NCBI GenBank assembly: GCA_003116995.1
Contig: BDSL01000193.1
Span: 1-64,000, forward strand
Origin: Yamagishiella unicocca
Taxonomy: Eukaryota; Chlorophyta; Chlorophyceae; Chlamydomonadales; Volvocaceae
Reading direction: 5' to 3'
Length of the DNA stretch: 64,000 nt
The position numbers and the translations under genes are program-made. The notes under the pieces are model-generated. The model had not been told where the DNA came from. It was given only the letters and a program-made list of their open reading frames with translations, and did no database searches. Each line of letters opens with the position of its first letter. The stretch's first letter is position 1. Shown here piece after piece: positions 35,142 to 46,076 of the stretch.

Positions 35142-35270
35142 ATGGCTCGCTGCTCCGCCCACGCCGAGCGGCTGACCCGCGAGACGGGTCTCCGCACCCG
35201 GGTGATCGGATGGTACCACAGCCACCCGCACATCACCGTGCTGCCCTCGCACGTGGACGTGCGGACGCAG
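35142..35270 (+). pseudogene. Orphan exon of a BRCC36-like JAMM deubiquitinase
   Basis: A 129-bp exon-like segment, preceded by CCCCGAGCAG and followed by CAG|GTGGGG, encodes 43 residues with VIGWYHSHPHITVLPSHVDV. This is the JAMM zinc motif HxHx7SxxD in the form typical of BRCC36/BRCC3, a K63-specific deubiquitinase. The segment before it (ERLTRETGLRTR) and after it (RTQ) also fits. No other exon of such a gene is nearby, and the neighbourhood is OPR-B intron on the other strand. It is most likely a captured exon carried in by transposition or faulty repair. Confidence 0.8.
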
Positions 35271-36063
35271 GTGGGGCTCCAGGGGGGGGGAAGACCCGGT
35301 TACGCGACATGGGAAATGACGCGGTTACGCGACATGGGAAATATCGGTTACAGGACATACGAAAAGATGCAGGTGGGGGCGGGTGGCGAGAAGACCCGGT
35401 TACAGGATATGGGAGACGGAGGGCAGAAACTAAAAGCCGGCGAGTAGTTTTGGCACACGCGTCTGGGTGTGCATGCGGGAGAGGTTGGTTAACCCTACCT
35501 AAGCTCCGAGCGGTTCCCCGCAGCCGCTGTGTGACTCCGTCCAGCAGCGCCGCCACCAGCTGGATGGCTCAGGTGCATCACCACGGACCTGGCCGGGGGG
35601 AGAGGTTGGGGGAAGTGAGAGGAAACCCGCAGGGGGGAGGGAGGGCGCGGGAGGGCGGGAGGGCTCGACCATCCAACCGCACGGCCAGCTTTGAACAGGC
35701 CAAGATGCGAGTGTGTGGGGATGTGTGCACCCGAAACTGCCGCCACGTCGCATCAGGTCGGCCAGCCTGGATGCTGCCTGCCGCATCAGGTCCGTGTCAA
35801 GACGGCACCGCAGCCACCACGAACCCTTCAGTTGGAAGCCCCTCGGGACGCCGGGCAAGGGCGCAACAAGGGGGCCGGTAGTCCCCACCCCCGCCCCCTG
35901 GTCTTCCCCCTCCAGCTTGACCAAAGGCTGAGGATCCCGCCCCCTCCACCCTTTAGGTTCACGGCGTCCCCCTTCGCACGCCCCCCGCACCCCCTCTGCA
36001 CCCACCCTCTGCAGCCCCGCTCCGTCCCCGCTGCACCCCCCTCCGCTCCGCAGCGCCACCTAC
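35271..36063. other. Foreign segment and OPR-B first intron
   Basis: 35280-35420 has short repeats of CGGTTACGCGACATGGGAAA or similar, followed by a purine-rich GGAGACGGAGGGCAGAAA also found at 31190 and 44518. After the residual middle exon the sequence is OPR intron as in OPR-A and OPR-C. Confidence 0.5.
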
Positions 36064-36503
36064 CCCAGGAGCTCGTGATCGAGGCGCGGTCCATGCAGCT
36101 GCAGGAACCGCTGCAAGCTGTGGCATGTACGGCGAGCAACCAGTTCTCTTCCCAGGCCCCCCCACTGCCCGCTTGGGTCCACCGGCTCGAGGGAGGGGCG
36201 GTTCGGAGGGGGCGGGCGGCGACCCGTATCGCCGCCGTGGGTCGCACCCGGCGGCCGTTCCAGCTGTGGCTTGCGGATTTCTGATACCGCCGCAGCGGCC
36301 AGCGGTGGCCACTGGGCGGACGCAAGCAGGCGCCCGCCGTGTCGCGTACCCCCCTCAGTGGTCTGCGGGGGCGCCTCTCCCACGAGCCCCTCCTCGAGCT
36401 CAGGTGGAGGCTGACCCGCTGTGTCGTAGCGCAGTGGAGGAATCAGCGCCGCGACAGTATGCTCAGCCGCGCCGTTCACTGCTATCTGCAAGTAAGGCGC
36501 CAT

Positions 36504-37514
36504 CCTGGAGCACGAGTGACCCGGTCAGGGGGCGGGGGTCTGGCCAGGGAGGGAAACGGTTTGAGGAGTCGGTTGTTTAAGGCGACATGTTGGAGGACTT
36601 GGTAAGGTGGCGGCTGGACAGCGAAGCACAGTGACGCCCCCACAGGCCCCGACCCGCTGAAGCAGGAGCGGTGTCGCCAGGAGGTCCCTCCGGGAGATGT
36701 GGAACATGTGCGGGATGGTTGCGGAGGGGGTAGGGCCGTCAGGGGGCGCTGCACTCCTCCAGATGGGCCGATCAAGTGGGTTTCTGGGGTAGAAAGCCAT
36801 GACGCCATTGATGCTGCCCGGACAAACCCTCATTCATTTCTTGTGCGGGCACGTGGGGACACATTACTGCGTACGATATGCTGCATGCTGCTGCCAGTCA
36901 TCACTGGCGCCAGCTTTGGATACTTTAGCTGCCTTGTCGTTCAGTAGCAGTGACTGAGTAATGCGGGAGGTGGTAAACGCGCAGGACGCAGCCCATGTCT
37001 TACTGAGTAAATTACGACGCGAGCATCCTTCCGGTTTGCGGGTTGCGGGAGAACGGCGAGGAAAATTATCATCCAGCAGTCTGCCGCCCGTGTGATGGCC
37101 CGGAACCGCTGGGCCTTGCAGGGCAGTATTGCGAAACACATGAGAGACATGTTGCCCGGAAGATGTACCTCGACGAGACTCGTGTTGCGTCAGGAGCAAA
37201 GTCTCATACACCTTGTTAGGGTTCATGGATAACGAGGAGCCATTAAGACGAGAGAGAAATTTATCGACTAAGTGTACAATACCCCGCCAGATGAACGGGA
37301 CAGCTCAGACCAACTTCCAGTAAACTTGCGAAACAATTTTACATGAATAGCTCAAAGCTGCTATGGAGACACGAATCGTGCCTAGAAGCAAGCAGTTCTA
37401 GTACTTACCTGTGCCTGCGACCCTGATTTGTCAGTCTACCCAACCAAACACGCCGGTTATCATCAAGTGGCTCAAGTACTTTATCGTTTTGAAGCTGTTG
37501 CAGCAGAGCCGCCC
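36504..37514. other. Spacer between OPR-B and ANK4
   Basis: Divergent intergenic region closely similar to 25300-26167, with an extra block of about 100 bp at 36665-36770. No gene seen. Confidence 0.5.
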
Positions 37515-39805
37515 ATGTCACAGCGGCAGTCGACGCATTTGCTGGACGAGGCGCCGACAATTTCAGCGGCACGAGTATGGTCTCCGGACATAGTGGAGAA
37601 TGTCGTGCGCTTCCTGTGCCCCAATGAGGTCGCGTGCACTATCCGCTTGGTGGACAAAGCCACATCGCTGCAGTTCCGCCATCGCGCGACCGTGCGCCTT
37701 TCTGTTCCATCCCCCCACGTCGCATTTATGAATCGCTGGGGTGTGCCAGGCGCCATGCGGTCGCTTACTCTCTCGCGGCGGCAGCAGCTTGTATGCTTAA
37801 CAGCGGCCAGCGGCAGCCTGCCCAACCTGGAAGTGGCGTTTGAGTGTGCGGGTTTTGTCTTGACGGCCTCGACGTTGCCTGACACCGATGTCATCGCCGC
37901 TGCCGCCGCCGCTGAGCGGCTGGAGGTGTGCCAGTGGCTTCGGCAGCGTGGCTGCTCCTGGCGCGGGGCTCTGGCCGCAGCAGCACAGGCAGGCCACCAG
38001 GTGGTGTGCGAGTGGCTCCTGGACAACGGCTGCCCCTGGGGTGGTCTCGCCGTCTATGCTGCTGCCCAAGCCGGCCACGTGGGCCTGATGGAATGGCTGC
38101 TGGAGGGGCGCCGCTACCTGGAGGACCACGTTGTTTTTGGCTTCCTTTCGTCTGTGGTGGCTTGGGGCTGCGACCTGGCGGTGCTGCAGCGGCTACGCCG
38201 CGAGTACATTGGAAAGCGCAGTGCTAGCGGGCAGCCGCTGCTGCGAGATCTCCACGATGAGCTGGTTGTTGAGGGCGCCGCCAGCAGCCCCACAGCGGAC
38301 TGGCAGGCCAAGGTCGAGTGGCTGGAGGGGCAGGGCTACCGGCGCAGCTCCTCAGCATGTGCTAAAGCTGCATCCCGACCGGACGCAGCTGACCGCCTGC
38401 GGTGGCTGCGGCAGCGGGGCTACCCGGCAGACGTAACTGCACTTTACGGGGCCGCCCGCACCGGCAACCTGGCTGCTGTGACGTTCCTGCTGGCGGAGGA
38501 CGTAGGAGCCGGCGAGGACGGATCAGCTGGACATGAAGCCGCTGCCGGTGGCCACCTGGCCGTCCTGGAAGCCCTGCACGCCCACGGCTGCCCCCTGGAT
38601 GCCTCACTTATTGCCAGGGTCGCAGCCTCTGGTGGGCACCTGGCAGTGGTGGCCTGGGCGGTGGAGACGCTCGGTGCCACGATAGCGAGTATCGACACCG
38701 GCGACGCGGCCAGGTCAGGCAGTGTGGAGCTGCTGTCCTGGCTGCACGAGCGCGGATGCGAATGGCATGAAAACACCTTTTTCGCCGCTGCAAGGAGTGG
38801 CTGCGAGGAGACGGTGGAGTGGCTGCTGGATCACGGCTGCCCCATGACGGTGGGTGAGACACTGGGCTAGCCCCCATGGGCTGATGTCGGTTGACCGGTT
38901 TTCCGTTGACTTAGCGAGGCTTCGGCCTTGGGAAACTGCGGATGTGATGTGAGGGGGCGCGGTGAGGTGACGGTGAACCAACTAACTAGCGAGCTTATGG
39001 CTGCCGTACAGTTGCGAGATTCGTTGTGGTGCTGTTCCCTGAACCTGCCCGCGGGAATGTTGGGGCTGATATGGGTGCCCACAGCCATCCAAGGGGGATG
39101 GCCACTGGAATAGATACTAGGGGAAATGCGCACATACGCGATGGGTTTGGTTGGGGCATGGTTGCTTCAGCCAGGTTGGTGGTGCTGTGCATGGTGGCCC
39201 TGGTGGAGGGGAAGGGGGGAAGCAGGAGGTCGCAGCGGGACAGGGAGGGTTACCGAAATTAACAGACATCTCAATCAGGCCCAACGATGCTAGATAAGGA
39301 AAGGAGGCAGAGGGGTTCGTTTCATTCGGGAGATATCGCATAAGGACGATGACGGTCTGAAGCGTCTGAAGGGTGGGGGTGGAGAAGGCGGGATGCTGGG
39401 TTAGGGCGGGTTCGGCGTTGTTGTCTGAAGTATACCTCTGGGAGAACCATCCAGCGGTTTCTGCCAGCAACCGCCCACGTCTTTTTCGTCCTGGTAATCC
39501 CTCAACGCAACATCCCTTCCCCTCCTCAGAGCGACTATGATGCCCCTGCCCACAAAGGCGACCTAGCTATGCTGCGCTGCTATCGGCGGCTGGGCTGCCC
39601 ATGGGATTCCGACAGGATGACCTTCACGTGCTTGGCCTGGGAAACGTATGAGTTTCCCGTGCTGCGCTGGCTGGTAGAAGCGGGCTACCCGGTGGATTGG
39701 GACGAAGCAGTGAAGGCGGCGGACCGGCGGAAAGAGGTGGATCGGCACGAGGTGCTGGCGTGGCTGGCAGCCGAACGGAAGCAGCGATTAGGTGCATCGC
39801 AGTAG
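37515..39805 (+). CDS. ANK4, intact F-box-like/ankyrin-type repeat protein
   Basis: Exon 1 is 37515-38849 and exon 2 is 39530-39805, joined in phase 0 (ACG|GTGGGT to CTCCTCAG|AGC), encoding 536 residues. The architecture is as in ANK3: F-box-like N-terminus, then ankyrin-type repeats (LEVCQWLRQRGCSW, HQVVCEWLLDNGCPW, VEWLEGQGY, DAADRLRWLRQRGYP, VELLSWLHERGCEW). Residues 85-100 (RHRATVRLSVPSPHVAF) and the middle (GRRYLEDHVVFGF, LRREYIGKRSA) differ clearly from the paralogues. Exon 2 begins SDYDAPAHKGDLAMLRCY, in place of the DNGQPYSAAA seen elsewhere. The divergence is concentrated in what should be loop or contact positions. Confidence 0.85.
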
Positions 39806-40892
39806 CAGCTGTCGCGACAGTCATGGTGGCAGTAGCATATCCTCCGGGCGCCCTGGGAGCCCAAGCTCTGCAGACGTGGCCCTAGACCGACGGATGGCCC
39901 TAGCGGTTGCCTGGTGTGGTAATTGTTTTGTTGCCTGCTGGCGTGCGTGCGGTAGCTTGGTTGCCATTTGCGGAGTTGGTGGTCAAGGGCACAAGGTACG
40001 GTGCGGTGTCGAGGGCGACCCAAGTGCGATGTGGTTTCGCCACCTTACATTCCAAGGGTGGAGTTGCGGCAAACGGCTGTGGCGCCTCACTTCATTGAGC
40101 CCGGGGCTGAGCGCTGATCGAGTGCTGGTGGAGCATTGCGCCCCCCTGCCCTGTCAGTGACCTCGTGCATGGCCGGGAGGTGGCGGGTGGTGGAGCGGTG
40201 TTGCCAGGAGGTCCCGCTGGAGACGTGTGACATGTTAGAGATGGTGGTGGAGGGGGAAGGCGCTGTGTCCGCCCACCCACTCCCTCCCTTGGGTTTGTAC
40301 GACCTCCTTCCTCCAACACCGTTGAGATATCTGGGCAGAAGCCCCATGTGCAGTGGTGGGGGTTACTGGGTACGATATACTGAACGTTGCTGTAGTCATT
40401 ACTCGAGCAAGCTTTGAAAACTTTAGCTGCCTTGTCATTCAGTAGCAACCGCTGGGCCTGAAACCTGGCGCTGCCTGACGAAACACGTAGGAGACCGAAG
40501 GAGACACGTTGCCCGGCAGATGTACCTCGATGAGGCTCGCGCTCCATCAGAAACAACGGCTCGTGCGTCCTTCAAGAGCTTTATGAATAAGGAAGTGGCG
40601 CCACGATGGGAGAGAAATTTGTCGGCTAGGCATACAGTACCCCTTACAGTACAAATGAACGGAACCAGCTTGCAATAAACATGCAAGTGACGACTGAAGC
40701 TCACGCCGCCTCGCATATCCGCTGCACCCGTAATAAAAAACATATGAGAGACTCGGGAGACGCGAATTGTGCCTAGCAACAAGCAACGCTACTTATAACC
40801 AGTGCCTGCTACCCTCTTTTGCCGGCCCACCGCACCAAACACCCGCTTCGTAACCTCAAATACATTTAGTTTTTATGGAAGCCAAGCCACCC
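39806..40892. other. Spacer between ANK4 and ANK5
   Basis: The ANK 3' flank (to about 40080, similar to 2430-2620) leads directly into the 5' flank type (40380-40892). The OPR gene expected between ANK copies in this array is missing, so this junction may be a deletion or unequal-crossover point. No coding sequence supported. Confidence 0.5.
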
Positions 40893-43095
40893 ATGCCACA
40901 GCGGCTGTCGACGCATTTCCTGAACGAGGCCTCAGCGGCATGAGTATAGTCTCCGGACATAGTGGAAAACGTCGTGCGCTTCCTGTGCCCTAATGAGGTC
41001 GCGTGCACTATCCGTTTGGTTGACAAAGCCACTTCGCTGCAGTTCGGCCAGTACACGACTGTTCGGCTTTCTGATCCATCACCTCACCACGCATTTAAGG
41101 ATCGCTGGGGCGTGCCAGGCGCCATGCGGTCGCTCACTCTCTCGCGGCGGCAACAGTTGGTATGCCTAACAGCGGCCAGCGGCATCTTATCCAACCTGAA
41201 AGTGGCGTCGGAGACTGCGGGTTGTGTCTTCCCGGCCTCGACAATCGATTACGACAGCGCGGTTGTCCTCGCAGCTGCCGCGGCCGCTGGGCGGCTGGAA
41301 GTGTGCCAGTGGCTTCGGCAGCGTGGCTGCCCCTGGGGCGAGTCTCTGGCCGCAGCAGCACAGGCAGGCCACCAGGTGGTGTATGAGTGGCTCCTGGACA
41401 ACGGCTGCCCCTGGAAGGATGAAGCCATCTACGCTGCAGCCCGCGGCGGCCACGTGGGCCTCGTGGACCGGCTCCTGGAAGATAACTTCATAAGTGCCTA
41501 TACCTTTTTACCCGCGGTGGCTGAGGGCTGCGACCTGGCGACACGGAAGCGGTTTCACAGCAGGTCGTCGGAGGAGCAAGGAGGGGGCGCCCGGGTTGGA
41601 GGCGTGGGCCGCTGTCAGCAGCCCCACAGCGGACTGGCGGGCCAAGGTCGAGTGGCTGGAGGGGCAGCAGGGGTATCGTCGCGATTCCACTGTCTACATT
41701 TCTGCCGCTGCCCGATCGGACGCAGCTGACCGCCTGCGGTGGCTGCGGCAGCGGGGCTACCCGGCAGACGTAACTGCACTGGAGGTGGCCGCCCGCACCG
41801 GCAACCTGGCTGCTGTGACGTTCCTGCTGGCGGAGGGTGTAGGAGCCGGCGAGGACGGGGCGGTTGGACGTGACGCCGCTGAGGGTGGCCACCTGGCCGT
41901 CCTGGAAGCCCTGCACGCCCATTGCTGCCCCCTGGATGCCTCACTTATTGCCGGAGTCGCAGCCTCTGGTGGGCACCTAGCGATGGTGGTCTGGGCGGTG
42001 GAGACGCTCGGTGCCACATTTGCAAGTATCGACCCCTACAACACGGCCATGTCAAGCAGTGTGGAGCTGCTGTCCTGGCTGCACGAGCACGGCTGCGAAT
42101 GGAGGGAGGACACATTTGCCGCCGCTGCAAGGAGTGGCTGCGAGGAGGCGCTGGAGTGGCTGCTGGGTCACGGCTGCCCCATGACGGTGGGTGAAACACT
42201 GCGCTAGCCCCCGTGGGCTGATGGCGGTTGGCCGGTTTTTTCGTTGGTTTAGCGAGGCTTCGGGCTTGGGAAACTGCGGTTTTCATGTGAGGGGGCATGG
42301 TGGTGAAGCAACTAACTATCGAGCTCATGGCTGCCATACAGCTGCGAGGTTATTTGGGTGCCCACATCTATTCAAGGGGGGTGGCGACTGCAATAGGTAC
42401 TAGGGTGATGGGTGCCGGCTTGCACATGCGCGATGGGTTCGGTCCGGGTGTGATTGCGTCAGCCAGGGTGGTGGTGCTGTGCGTGGTGGCCCTGGTGGGG
42501 GGAAGGGGGGAAGCAGGGGGCGCAGCGAGACAGGGAGGGTTACCGAAATTAACAGACATCCGAGCCAGGCCCAACGATGCTAGAGAAGGAAAGGGGGCTG
42601 AGGGTTTCGTTTCATTCGGGAGATATCGCATAAGGACGATGACGGTCTGAAGGGTGCAGGTGGAGAAGGCGGGATGCTGGTTTAAGGCGGGTTCGGCATT
42701 GCTGTCCGAAGTAAATCTCCGGGGCACAATTCAGGTAGTTTCTATCCGCAACCGCCCACACCTTTTTTGTCATGTTAATCCCTCAACGCAACATCCCTTC
42801 CCCTCCTCAGGACAACGGTCAGCCGTACAGTGCCGCTGCTAACAACAACGACCTGGCTACACTGCGCTGCTTGCGGCGGCTGGGCTGCCCCTGGGGCCCC
42901 GACAGGGGGACCTTCACAAACTGGGCCTGGCGCGAGTATGCGTTTCCCGTGCTGCGCTGGCTGGTAGAAGCGGGCTACCCGGTGGATTGGGATGTGGCAG
43001 TGCAGGCGGCGGGCCAGCGGACAGAGGTGGATCGAGGAGAGGTGCTGGCGTGGCTGGCAGCCGAACGGAAGCAGCGATTAGGTGCATCGCAGTAG
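40893..43095 (+). pseudogene. ANK5, ankyrin-type gene with premature stop and frameshift
   Basis: The start ATG at 40893 (MPQRLSTHFLNE) aligns with the other copies. In codon 17 the family CGA has become TGA (GCATGAGTATAG where others have GCACGAGTATGG), and the following TGG is also altered. The frame beyond is open with normal repeats to about 41575, where an indel shifts it until the correct frame resumes near 41600 (EAWAAVSSPTADW). Exon 1 ends at 42186 and exon 2 is 42811-43095, both open. Translation could restart only at an internal Met and would still meet the frameshift. Confidence 0.75.
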
Positions 43096-43230
43096 CAGAT
43101 GTCGCGACAGGCATGGTGGCAGTAGCATATCCCCCAGGTGCCCAGGGAGTGCAAGCGCTTCAGACGTGGCCCTAGACCGACGGATGGCCCTAGCGGTTGC
43201 CTGGTGTGGTCCAGTAACCCCGTTGTTATT

Positions 43231-43385
43231 TCTGGAGCTGCCCGGTGGCTCTGGAGCTGCCCGGCGGCTCTGGAGCTGCCCGGTGGCTCTGGAGCTGCCC
43301 GGTGGCTCTGGAGCTGCCCGGCGGCTCTGGAGCTGCCCGGTGGCTCTGGAGCTGCCCGGTGGCTCTGGAGCTGCCCGGTGGCTCA
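43231..43385 (+). repeat. 19-bp tandem repeat, 8 copies
   Basis: The unit TCTGGAGCTGCCCGGTGGC is repeated eight times with T/C variants in GGTGG versus GGCGG. The paralogous place behind ANK2 (about 7780-7817) has two copies. Because 19 is not a multiple of 3, each change in copy number would shift any frame through it. Confidence 0.95.
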
Positions 43386-43690
43386 AGCCATCATCGACCA
43401 ACCAGCCGTGCGGGTGGGCGCTGGTGTGTCCCGTGTGTCCCGTGTGTCCCGGGGCCGAGTGTGGTTGGTGGTGGCCCCTCAGGGGTGGGATGAAGCAATG
43501 TGTCGTACGTGACATCGCATTGTATGCCTACGGCCGTCAGCGCGACCGACACTGGGGCGGCGGCATATGGCAGCTGCTTTGAAGGCGTCGGAGGGTATTC
43601 CCCTGGCGTCGTTCAAGCGGGACTGTGCATTTCGGCGTCGGGTGGTGTTTGGAGATTCGATCCTGTGTGCGGCCTTCACGCCGTTTTTTC
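43386..43690 (+). pseudogene. LINE C-terminal fragment behind ANK5
   Basis: Nearly the same as the fragment at 7800-8105, including the TGA after MCRT and the GRRHMAAALK-type segment. It ends at a different junction, going directly to TTTTTTCCCCTTCTCCCTGC. Confidence 0.6.
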
Positions 43691-44444
43691 CCCTTCTCCC
43701 TGCACCCCTTTCAGTGTCAGGCGCTGCGCCCGATGGCCCTACCTGCTGGCCTGGGGCCCACGGAAAGTGTTACTACTAGTGCTACAACGCTAAAGCCGTT
43801 ACGAGCGACCCACCTACCAGCACCCGCAAACACCACGGCAGGCAGAACCACCGCGAACAAACCAAGCAACGGAAGGGGACGCTGTCATGTGTGTGTGCCG
43901 GCATGAGTGCTTGGGGCTACATCACTGAGGGCTGCTTACCGGAGTTGCGAGGTCGCAGAAGTAGCATCAGTAACAGAGCAGTCACTACTAGCATTGGCAT
44001 TCCGAGACGGTTCGCTGGCAGCTGTTGCGCGCACCCCGCGCGGGTACATGCTTCCGGTCGGCACTGATGCACGAAGGCACCGGCCGGACAGCAAGCAGGT
44101 GGACGGAAGCTGAAGACCCGTGGGCCTGCAAAAGCGCCTTAAGATAACTTACGGAGCGAGCAGCTCGCCGTAGTGCTGTCCAAGCACTCCCACAACGCTC
44201 GATACGCTTGACGACACATCTGGCATACGGCTATACCCGGGGCCCGCTGTAGCAGTTACTTCTATGTCCGGCAGTGGAGCGACCGACCACCGCACACCAC
44301 CCACGGCAACCTGTAGGAGCTGTTACGGTGGGCCCCAGACTCGCTCGAAGGTAGAGCTATGGGCAACTGGTTAAATGGCGGTTGTTGTAACGGTTACAGT
44401 GGATAGAGCTATGGGCAACTGGTTAAATGGTGATGCCGAAAGAG
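43691..44444. other. Spacer behind ANK5
   Basis: 43765-44370 matches 8560-9180 behind ANK2. A short GGTTAAATGG-containing segment is tandemly repeated near 44370-44430. No gene seen. Confidence 0.5.
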
Positions 44445-45740
44445 GGCAGGTGGTGAAGACAACCGTGTAAGGAAGTAGAGGGGCGAAGATGGCTCGTTTA
44501 CTCGACATAGGCAGGAGACGGAGGGCAGAAAGAAACCCGGCGACTAGTTAGGAATACGCATTTGGATTTCGCATGCGGTATCCAATTTGATTTTGATACC
44601 GCAGCCTGCGGTTAAGGCTCCGCCAACACCGTTCTAGAGGAAAGGGAACCGACTACTGCACGGGTTTGCACCGACGTTTGGGGAGCACGTGGGGGAACTT
44701 GGGATGTGGGCTGGACAGGCAAGTGATGGGGGGGGTCGTAAGGGGCATGAGATTGGCGACAATGCTGCGCTTGCGTGTGTGACCATCAGCGGATCCAATA
44801 TATCGCATGGGCACGCGCTCCCTTGACCGTGGGCGGGGCACGTAGGAGTTTGAGGATGTGATGGCAGTGTCGCAAACCATGCAGCGTGGCGGCGGGCTGG
44901 ATGCACGACCGGGCTGTACGGCAGGCGCTGCTTCGACGCACGTGTCCACCCTTCAATGACCTGACCCGTGGTCACCTTTGGTCACCCCTTCGTCTTTTTG
45001 GTTATCCCTTCGTGTCTTGGCTACTTACTTGGCTTTGCATTTGCTTACAACAGCGACGTCCGTCCGACGAGGGCGCCGCGATGCACGCCGCCAGCTGCCG
45101 ACACTCCGCCTCACAGACACGCCTGCCACTCCATCTCACAGACACAACAACTGCTTGCTGGCCGTCCAACTGGTACGTACCCGACCAGCAGAGGTCACGG
45201 CCAACGTGCGCATCTTTTCAGCGCATCCCTCCGCCGCATGCTTCACTCTTCAACCTCGTCAGCCCCGGCAGCATCACAAGCAGACACAGGGCCCATGAGC
45301 CACGACAACGCTCTCCGCACCACCAGCGCTGCCCTGCCCAAGAACGGCAACCGCACCAGCCGCTCAAGCTATTGCACCCTTCGCAAGACCCCGCTACCAC
45401 CGCGGCCACTCCTGGACATTGCAAGCAGGGGCCCCTCGGCGCCCGCTGCCGCTGTGCACCAGTGCTCCTACCCCCCCTTCCACATCGCCACCGCATGGCG
45501 CGCACCTATGGTGCACACCTACGGTGCATACCTGCCTGTCTACCTATACCTACCTGCCTACCATACACGCACATACACATAAAATAAAACATCGGCTGAG
45601 CATCACTTCGCCCCTGACCCCCGAAGAATCCCACAAGCCCTGCGAAATCTCCATCGCCTCCAAAGGCTCGGAAGAGGTGTCGATGCCGCCGCAATCCGGC
45701 TTGGTTGCTACACGCGGTGGGAGTCAGGGGGCCGGGAGGG
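44445..45740 (+). repeat. 1.28-kb duplicated element, copy 2
   Basis: Closely similar to 31130-32407. It differs by small indels, for example a missing C near 45061 and a shortened segment near 44800-44830, which change which reading frames are open; this argues against a conserved protein. Confidence 0.6.
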
Positions 45741-46076
45741 CCTCTCTGCCTTTTAACTTATCGGTCATCCGCGCGCGCACCACTCGCTGCCGGATAACAG
45801 ATAGCAACCACTGGCGAGCTTCACGACCTGAAGCGAGGCACCTATCCGGGCTGCGGGCACGGCAGCAGCACAGCAGCCGCCCCAGCAGTCCCCGCCAGCA
45901 GAGGACGGCTTTCCCCCGCCACGGATAGACCCGGCCTCGCAGCCAGCCGACCGAAGCCGCGTCTGCCTTGACCCCACAGTCCGGCGGAGCGGACGAAGCT
46001 GCGCCGAAGCGTGCTCTGACTCCACCCCCACCGCACCCTTACCACGGCACCCTGACTGCCCGCTACCGCCACGTTG

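Larger units (their letters stand above)
32612..36503 (-). pseudogene. OPR-B, octotricopeptide-like gene with a truncated middle exon
   Basis: First exon 36503-36064 (ATG, MAPYLQIAVNG) is 440 bp and open to a GTAGGT donor. The last exon, 34394-32612, is open for 593 residues and begins YHRDFGFTL after CACACCCCAG. Repeats such as [32 protein letters not shown] and [16 protein letters not shown] fit the PPPEW-like signature of OPR repeats, typical of nuclear-encoded chloroplast or mitochondrial RNA factors. The middle exon survives only as about 65 bp near 35498-35566 (LVAALLDGVTQRLRG); the remainder, including the LIWAFAR junction, is replaced by foreign sequence with a BRCC36-like exon. The full protein therefore cannot be made as in OPR-C, though the last exon shows no decay. 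Confidence 0.6.
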
